Assembly: GCA_024697705.1 (NCBI GenBank)
Contig: JAILFF010000319.1
Span: 1 to 26,599 of the forward strand
DNA: 26,599 bases
Reading direction: 5' to 3'
Origin: Ruminococcus sp.
GTDB taxonomy: Bacteria; Bacillota; Clostridia; Oscillospirales; Ruminococcaceae
The position numbers and the translations under genes are program-made. Positions within the stretch are counted from its first letter, which is position 1. Each line of letters begins with the position of its first letter. Below, in pieces: positions 22,276 through 26,599 of the stretch. The notes under the pieces were generated by a model. It was not told the origin of the DNA. It saw only the letters and a program-made list of their open reading frames with translations, and made no database searches.

Positions 22276-23136
22276 TTATAAGCTCTGCGGCTTGATACCT
22301 GTCTTTTTTAACGCCATGATATTTGTAAGTATCTCCGCGCCGATAATTATTCCCGCAAGTATCATGATGGGCACGGGGCGCGGTGTGAACAGCCTTTCGT
22401 TTGTCCCTGTCCATACGTCATTCCGCGATATGTCGAAAAACGCCGCGCCCAGGCTTGTCGGAAACTCGTGGAGCAAGAATACTACTGCCTGACAGGTCAT
22501 CATGCCAAGCACTCCGCACAGCGCCCCGAACAGCCCCCACCGCCTGAAAAGCGCGTAGCCCGAAGCGATCGCTGTCAGCGTTATCAGCGCCAAAATGAAG
22601 AACATCACCGTTTCGCGCCAAAACAGCGTTCCGCCGCGGATATAGCTGTCGTTCGGTTCAAGAATCGGCTCGTAGGTGTTCAGATCCCATCTGCCTATAC
22701 TATTACGGTTGAAAAAGCTGATATACAGCGTTTCGTCATAAATGCAATTTACGCCGTATCTGTCAAGGTATACCATGAACCGCGTTATCAGCGTCACTGC
22801 CGCCGACGTTATCACCGCCGAAAGCGTGACCGCCTTGAAAACGCTCCTTCTGCTTACGCCGTTTGCCATGCCGAACCGAAATGCGTTCGCGCAGAGCATC
22901 AGGAACCCGAAAGCCGCCCCGATAAGCGTAAGGGCTTCGATATGCGCCAAGTCCTGAAGCAGCTCCTCCACGATAAACTCACAGAGAAGCGGCACGGGAA
23001 CATCAACAATGTTGCCCCAGGTTAAATAAGATATGCCTGCCAGCAGATGCGCCGCAAGGATTATCACAATCGGCAGCCCGAGCGCCGCCCTAAGCCCCCG
23101 CCTTGACCGCAGGAGATATTTCATAAGCTCTTTCAT
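22276..23136 (-). CDS. ABC-2-type permease, second of pair
   Basis: Integral membrane protein of 286 residues with about six hydrophobic helices and a large outer segment between helices 3 and 4 (around ETLYISFFNRNSIGRW). It has the motif NGVSRRSVFKA, matching CGVSRKTILKG in the adjacent permease, so the two are divergent paralogues, probably a heterodimer. This is the last gene of the minus-strand operon. The ATG at 23136 has GGGGTGATGAT immediately upstream, and the gap to the previous gene is four bases. Transport substrate is unknown; GntR-linked systems of this type often respond to cell-wall-active peptides. Confidence 0.75.
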   Translation of the reverse strand: MKELMKYLLRSRRGLRAALGLPIVIILAAHLLAGISYLTWGNIVDVPVPLLCEFIVEELLQDLAHIEALTLIGAAFGFLMLCANAFRFGMANGVSRRSVFKAVTLSAVITSAAVTLITRFMVYLDRYGVNCIYDETLYISFFNRNSIGRWDLNTYEPILEPNDSYIRGGTLFWRETVMFFILALITLTAIASGYALFRRWGLFGALCGVLGMMTCQAVVFLLHEFPTSLGAAFFDISRNDVWTGTNERLFTPRPVPIMILAGIIIGAEILTNIMALKKTGIKPQSL

Positions 23137-23140
23137 ATCA

Positions 23141-23938
23141 TCACCCCGTTTCTCTGCCGCGTATCGGAGCGTTCCGCATTATCACCGCGAACAGCCCGTA
23201 CAGAAGATAAAAGCCGATAAGCGTCAGCGTCAGCAGCTCGGTCTGACTGAATATAAGCGAGGGCGGCGGGTCGAACCGTCCGATATATTTCCACGGCTCC
23301 GTCGCCTCTGCCGCACGGTTCAGCAGGTCGTAAAGCCAGCCCTTGCAGTCTATGTTCACCGAGAAGATCCAGTAGACAAAAACCGTCAGCACGGCGGCGG
23401 TCACGCCTCTTTTGCGGCTGTGCGTTTTTCCCGCGATGTACATGAACGCCGCCGCGAACGCTCCGAAAGTGAACATAAGCACCGCGCAGAAGCCGAAGAC
23501 CTTTGTGCGCCAGTTTTCAGTGGCATTCCAAAGCAGATCGTCCACCGTGACATAGCCCAAGCCCCTGAGCCTTATCCCGAAAAGGCGGAAGATAATTACC
23601 GTTACTTCTTCGGCAAGCTCGGTCAAGGCAGCCGAGACCGCCGCGTACACAGGTGCTGCTGCCGCCAGTCCTTTGAGTATGGTTTTCCGCGATACTCCGC
23701 AGCTTACGCCCATTCGGATAAGGCTGTCGGCGGCGGTGGCAAAGCATACTCCCGAAAGAACTATCCCCGAAAGCTCCATCAGCGGCAGGTCTATCCACCC
23801 GATAGTGCCGTCGATCTTAAGAGCGATAAGCGTTATCAGATAAAAAACGCCCGTTCCGCAAAGTACGCCGCACATCATCTTAATAAAGCGTATCAGACCC
23901 GCATGATTTTTCAGAGCATATCCGATAAAATCTTTCAT
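23141..23938 (-). CDS. ABC-2-type permease, first of pair
   Basis: Integral membrane protein of 265 residues with about six hydrophobic helices, including a first helix near residues 20-40 and a last one near 235-253. The intracellular loop carries CGVSRKTILKG, a typical coupling-helix region of ABC-2 permeases. The ATG at 23938 follows GGGGGTGATGTT, and the gap after the ATPase stop is four bases. It should assemble with the downstream permease and the ATPase into a complete exporter or sensor complex. No closer function is recognisable. Confidence 0.75.
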   Translation of the reverse strand: MKDFIGYALKNHAGLIRFIKMMCGVLCGTGVFYLITLIALKIDGTIGWIDLPLMELSGIVLSGVCFATAADSLIRMGVSCGVSRKTILKGLAAAAPVYAAVSAALTELAEEVTVIIFRLFGIRLRGLGYVTVDDLLWNATENWRTKVFGFCAVLMFTFGAFAAAFMYIAGKTHSRKRGVTAAVLTVFVYWIFSVNIDCKGWLYDLLNRAAEATEPWKYIGRFDPPPSLIFSQTELLTLTLIGFYLLYGLFAVIMRNAPIRGRETG

Positions 23939-23942
23939 AACA

Positions 23943-24797
23943 TCACCCCCGTTGTTCGTCGGCGGTCATGGCGATTAGAAGCTGCTGTAATGAGGGCTTT
24001 GAGATTTCGAGTCCCGCGGGAACATTTCCGGGCTTGCCCTTTACGCAGGCGGAGGAAAGCGTCCCCAGCTCCGAGCGGCTGATGACTTCCATGCCGGAGG
24101 TATACAGCAGAACCGCTTCGGTCTTGCCGTCAACAACGAATGCGCTGCTGCGGAGCGTTTCGCTGTCCTCGTCGGCGATAAGCGTACCTTCGCGAAGGAT
24201 AAAGCAGCGCTCGAACAGTCCCGCACATTCGTCGATAAGGTGGGTCGAAATGACGAAAGCGGCTTCGGTCTCCTCAAAGCGTTCGAGTATCAGCCGATAG
24301 AGCAGCTCGCGGTGATTGGCGTCAAGCCCGAGCGTCGGCTCGTCGAGAAAGATATAATCGGCGCCGCTCGACATAGCGAAGATCACCTTTGCGATAGTTC
24401 GGTAGCCTGTCGAGAGCTGCGAGAGCTTTTTACCCATTTCGAGCTTAAATTCTCCGCAGAGCTTTTCGGCATATTTTGCGTCGGAGCTTTTGTAAAAATA
24501 CCCCATTGAGGAGATGACCTCTTTTATCTTCATATTTGTGGGGATAAGGTCGTCTGCGCCCATGCAGTATATCTTTCTGAGCGCCTTGTCGTTTTCTCTG
24601 ACGTTCACGCCGTCAAGAAGTACCTCGCCGAAGGTGGGAAAATCACGGTTGCCGACAAGATTGACAAGAGTAGTCTTTCCCGCGCCGTTTCGCCCGAGAA
24701 GCCCGCAGATAGTACCCTTTTCAATGGTGAGGGAAACTCTGTCAAGTGCAAGCTTTTTGTTATAGCTTTTGGTAAGCGTTTTAAGTTCTATGCTCAT
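23943..24797 (-). CDS. ABC transporter ATP-binding protein
   Basis: Nucleotide-binding subunit of 284 residues. Walker A is GRNGAGKTT near 34-42, Walker B is YIFLDEPTLGLD near 148, and the H-loop is ISTHLIDE near 184. The signature motif reads LSTGYRT instead of LSGGQ, a substitution seen in YtrB-like and related exporter ATPases. A C-terminal extension of about 80 residues follows the core. The ATG at 24797 overlaps the GntR stop codon (ATGA), and AGGGGGCAG precedes it. It energises the two permeases encoded downstream. Confidence 0.92.
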   Translation of the reverse strand: MSIELKTLTKSYNKKLALDRVSLTIEKGTICGLLGRNGAGKTTLVNLVGNRDFPTFGEVLLDGVNVRENDKALRKIYCMGADDLIPTNMKIKEVISSMGYFYKSSDAKYAEKLCGEFKLEMGKKLSQLSTGYRTIAKVIFAMSSGADYIFLDEPTLGLDANHRELLYRLILERFEETEAAFVISTHLIDECAGLFERCFILREGTLIADEDSETLRSSAFVVDGKTEAVLLYTSGMEVISRSELGTLSSACVKGKPGNVPAGLEISKPSLQQLLIAMTADEQRG

Positions 24798-25171
24798 TTC
24801 CCGCTGCCCCCTTTCAGCATTTCGATGATGTCCTCACCCGTGATGCCGAGCCGTTTTGCTTCCGCAAGCAGCGGCACGATGAAATCATCGAAGAATTTTT
24901 CCCGACGGTCGTCACGCACGTTTGCGACCGCGTTTTCAGTTACATACATACCCATTCCCCTTTTCTTGTAAACCAGTCCTTTGTCAACGAGAATACTTAC
25001 TCCCTTTCGGACAGTCGCGGGATTGATCTTAAGCGACTGCGAAAGTTCGGTCGTGCTGGGTATCTGCTCATCCGCCCTGAGCTGTCCCGTAACGATCTTA
25101 TCCTCGATCCACTGTGCGATCTGGATATACAGTGGTTCGGTATCATTAAATACCGGAGAGTTAAAGCTCAT
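24794..25171 (-). CDS. GntR-family regulator, YtrA subfamily
   Basis: Short GntR protein of 125 residues: a winged helix (PLYIQIAQWIEDKIVTGQL, then STTELSQSLKINPATVRKG and YKKRGMGMYV) with only a short helical C-terminal part, typical of the YtrA subfamily. Such proteins repress their own ABC transporter operon. It is first in the minus-strand operon, with AGGAGG ten bases before the ATG at 25171. A palindrome just downstream of the promoter -10 is its likely operator. The inducer is probably a membrane-active compound, as for YtrA, but this is inference. Confidence 0.93.
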   Translation of the reverse strand: MSFNSPVFNDTEPLYIQIAQWIEDKIVTGQLRADEQIPSTTELSQSLKINPATVRKGVSILVDKGLVYKKRGMGMYVTENAVANVRDDRREKFFDDFIVPLLAEAKRLGITGEDIIEMLKGGSGK

Positions 25172-25226
25172 TTTCTGCCGTCCTCCTTTTCTCTGTTTCT
25201 TTTGTTCCGATCGGTCGGTGAGTTGG

Positions 25227-25246
25227 TTAGTTACTCATGTAACTAA
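25227..25246 (-). promoter_or_regulatory. YtrA/GntR operator palindrome
   Basis: Perfect inverted repeat TTAGTTAC-TCAT-GTAACTAA, abutting the -10 box and covering the expected transcription start. GTTAC/GTAAC half-sites are typical for YtrA-type GntR proteins. A further GTTAC lies in the promoter spacer (25256-25260 on the minus strand). Confidence 0.8.
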
Positions 25247-25274
25247 GTATACCTGTAACGAACCGTTTTGTCAA
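25246..25274 (-). promoter_or_regulatory. Promoter of the gntR-ABC operon
   Basis: On the minus strand, TTGACA (25274-25269), a 17-base spacer, and TATACT (25251-25246). The leader to the ATG at 25171 is about 70 bases. Confidence 0.85.
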
Positions 25275-25351
25275 TAGCTCGGACTGAAATTTGTAATATA
25301 ATCTAAATTTATGCGGTGTTGATTATATGATTTGCACAAACAATCTTGTTC

Positions 25352-25380
25352 TTGACAACCCAAATAAAAAATGATATAAT
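25352..25380 (+). promoter_or_regulatory. Consensus promoter of the apbE operon
   Basis: TTGACA at 25352-25357, a 17-base spacer, and TATAAT at 25375-25380 with a TGA extended -10. It is divergent from the gntR promoter, with about 77 bases between the two -35 boxes. No operator was recognised here. Confidence 0.85.
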
Positions 25381-25433
25381 TTCGTTATGAGCATTTACTG
25401 TATAATTAAAACGAAAAAACGGACGGTGATAGC

Positions 25434-26444
25434 TTGCTGAAAAAGATGGTCAGCCTAATAGCGGCTGTCGCTGTTCTGACTTCCTGCGGCAATCACTCCG
25501 CTGATGAACAGGTCTCGCGGTCGGTGTTCGCTATGGATACCTACATGACCGTGACGGCGTTCGGCGAAAATGCTGCCGACGCCGTGACCGAAAGCATCGA
25601 AGAGATAGCAAGGCTTGACAAGCTTTGGAATATTAACGACCCCGATAGCGATTTTTCCCGTATAAACTGCGGCGGAGAAGTCACGGTCAGCCACGACACC
25701 GCAGAGCTGATAAGCTTCGCGCTTGATATGAATGAAAAGACAGGCGGTGCGCTTGATATTACTCTGCTGCCAGTTCTGCGTGAATGGGGCTTTACTACCG
25801 GCGAATACCATGTTCCGAATGATGAAACCATTTCGGCGCTGCTTGAATATACGGGCTCCGATAAGGTGAAAGTGAGCGGCGATACTGTTTCCGTGGAAAA
25901 AGGAATAATGATAACTCCCGGCGCGGTCGCTAAGGGCATAACGGGCGATATTATTTCGGAGATAATGCGCGAAAACGGCGTAAGCTCGGCGATAATTGAT
26001 CTCGGCGGAAATATTCAGACGGTCGGTCAAAAGCCCGATGGCAGCGAATGGAAGATCGGTCTTAAAGACCCACGCGGGCAGGGAATCTTCGGCACGGTGG
26101 AGATAAGCGACATGGCAGTAGTTACTTCGGGCGGCTATGAAAGGTTTTTTGAGCAGGACGGCGAGACCTACTGGCATATCCTCGACCCGAAAACAGGCAG
26201 ACCTGCCCGCAGCGGCGTAATTTCCGCAACTGTGATAGGAGGGGAGGGAAGTCTCTGCGACGCGCTCTCGACCGCCTTTTTTGTCATGGGCGAACAGCAG
26301 ACGGAGGATTTTTGGCGGCGCAGCGGCGGCTTTGATTTTGTCCTTGTCACCGACGACGACAGGGTTATCATCAGCGAGGGATTGAAAGACCGCTACACAT
26401 CGAACGGGCTTTACGGTGAGCCGGAGGTGATCTCTTTTGAATAA
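25434..26444 (+). CDS. apbE: FAD:protein FMN transferase, lipoprotein
   Basis: Membrane-anchored flavin transferase of 336 residues that attaches FMN covalently to threonine in exported flavoproteins. The N-terminus is a lipoprotein signal (KK at residues 3-4, a hydrophobic stretch, then LTSC, lipid cysteine at 18). Signature blocks are DSDFSRIN, GAVAKGITGD, DLGGNIQTVG, GLKDP, SGGYERFF, HILDPKTGRPA, and the metal-binding SLCDALSTAFFVMG. The start is TTG at 25434, because GGTGAT sits just upstream and the lysines are needed for a signal peptide; ATG at 25446 would lose them. The next gene overlaps by eight bases. Targets are probably FMN-binding redox proteins encoded beyond the window. Confidence 0.95.
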   Translation: MLKKMVSLIAAVAVLTSCGNHSADEQVSRSVFAMDTYMTVTAFGENAADAVTESIEEIARLDKLWNINDPDSDFSRINCGGEVTVSHDTAELISFALDMNEKTGGALDITLLPVLREWGFTTGEYHVPNDETISALLEYTGSDKVKVSGDTVSVEKGIMITPGAVAKGITGDIISEIMRENGVSSAIIDLGGNIQTVGQKPDGSEWKIGLKDPRGQGIFGTVEISDMAVVTSGGYERFFEQDGETYWHILDPKTGRPARSGVISATVIGGEGSLCDALSTAFFVMGEQQTEDFWRRSGGFDFVLVTDDDRVIISEGLKDRYTSNGLYGEPEVISFE

Positions 26445-26599
26445 AAAGAAAGCACAGACCGCGCTGACGATAGCGGCAATGGCGATATTTGCGGCAGCCG
26501 CCGCGGCGAGCGCGTATCAGCTTATGTGCCGAACAAAGCCGAATACGGTCAAGATAATCAGCGACGGCAAAGTTCTTTACACGCTCGACCTTTCGCGGG
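26437..26599 (+). CDS. NusG domain II-like exported protein, 3'-truncated
   Basis: Only the first 54 residues are present. The start is TTG at 26437 behind an ideal GGAGGTGA (26422-26429), overlapping the apbE stop by eight bases. A lysine-rich N-terminus (NKKKAQ) and an alanine-rich membrane helix (about 8-27) are followed by PNTVKIISDGKVLYTLDLS, which matches the small NusG-II domain of secreted Clostridial proteins often encoded next to apbE. It is probably a membrane-anchored extracellular domain. The role is unknown. The frame runs off the window edge. Confidence 0.75.
   Translation, partial: MNKKKAQTALTIAAMAIFAAAAAASAYQLMCRTKPNTVKIISDGKVLYTLDLSR

Noticed and set aside
23033..24082. 349-codon + strand frame across the ABC permease genes
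   Set aside because: Low-complexity basic product without motifs; the minus-strand permeases are hydrophobic, have ribosome binding sites and fit an operon.
1..26599. CRISPR arrays, tRNA or rRNA genes, prophage or insertion-sequence genes
   Set aside because: None could be recognised. The only repeats seen are the small inverted-repeat elements and short operator repeats.

Overview
The window looks like the chromosome of an anaerobic, low-to-mid GC Gram-positive bacterium of the class Clostridia, most likely a Ruminococcus-like gut member of the Oscillospiraceae. This is inferred from AGGAGG-type ribosome binding sites, several TTG starts, consensus promoters (17-bp spacers, TGn extended -10), rubredoxin, a giant acyl-CoA dehydratase activase, a YtrA-type GntR/ABC operon, a DUF1540 peptide and an ApbE/NusG-II pair. 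No rRNA, tRNA, CRISPR array, phage gene or transposase was seen. No gene-free stretch exceeds 300 bases.

Layout. (1) 1-3716: a cut-off lipid kinase, an OmpR-type response regulator, a short histidine kinase and a MATE exporter, closely packed on the + strand. (2) 3770-8389: a MarR regulator under a consensus promoter with a dyad over its -35 box, then a separate promoter carrying two tandem 13-bp palindromes and driving a standalone condensation-domain protein, a standalone carrier protein, an AMP-forming acyl ligase and a histidine-phosphatase-fold protein. (3) 8432-9567: a strong terminator, rubredoxin and signal peptidase I. (4) 9581-13316: a repeat element, then rbgA, rnhB, a YraN nuclease-fold protein and thrC. 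(5) 13341-17784: a DUF1540 peptide on the minus strand, a metallophosphoesterase, then tig, clpP and clpX, with a long imperfect hairpin between tig and clpP. (6) 17803-22232: a two-gene 2-hydroxyacyl-CoA dehydratase activase/dehydratase-like system. (7) 22276-25274, minus strand: GntR regulator, ABC ATPase and two permeases, behind a promoter with a clear GTTAC-type operator. (8) 25352-26599: ApbE lipoprotein and the start of a NusG-II protein.

The best candidate for an undescribed system is 4327-8389. It has the parts of a minimal dissociated acyl-transfer assembly line: a ligase that could load an acid onto a carrier protein, and a condensation enzyme that could transfer it to an acceptor. 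Regulatory dyads sit upstream, and a drug-type exporter gene adjoins the regulator. The substrate and product cannot be read from the sequence. Other points of interest are a dnaX-type slippery heptamer at the rnhB/yraN overlap, the split of an activase family that is often one polypeptide, and two copies of a small inverted-repeat element in intergenic DNA, one inside the candidate biosynthetic operon.
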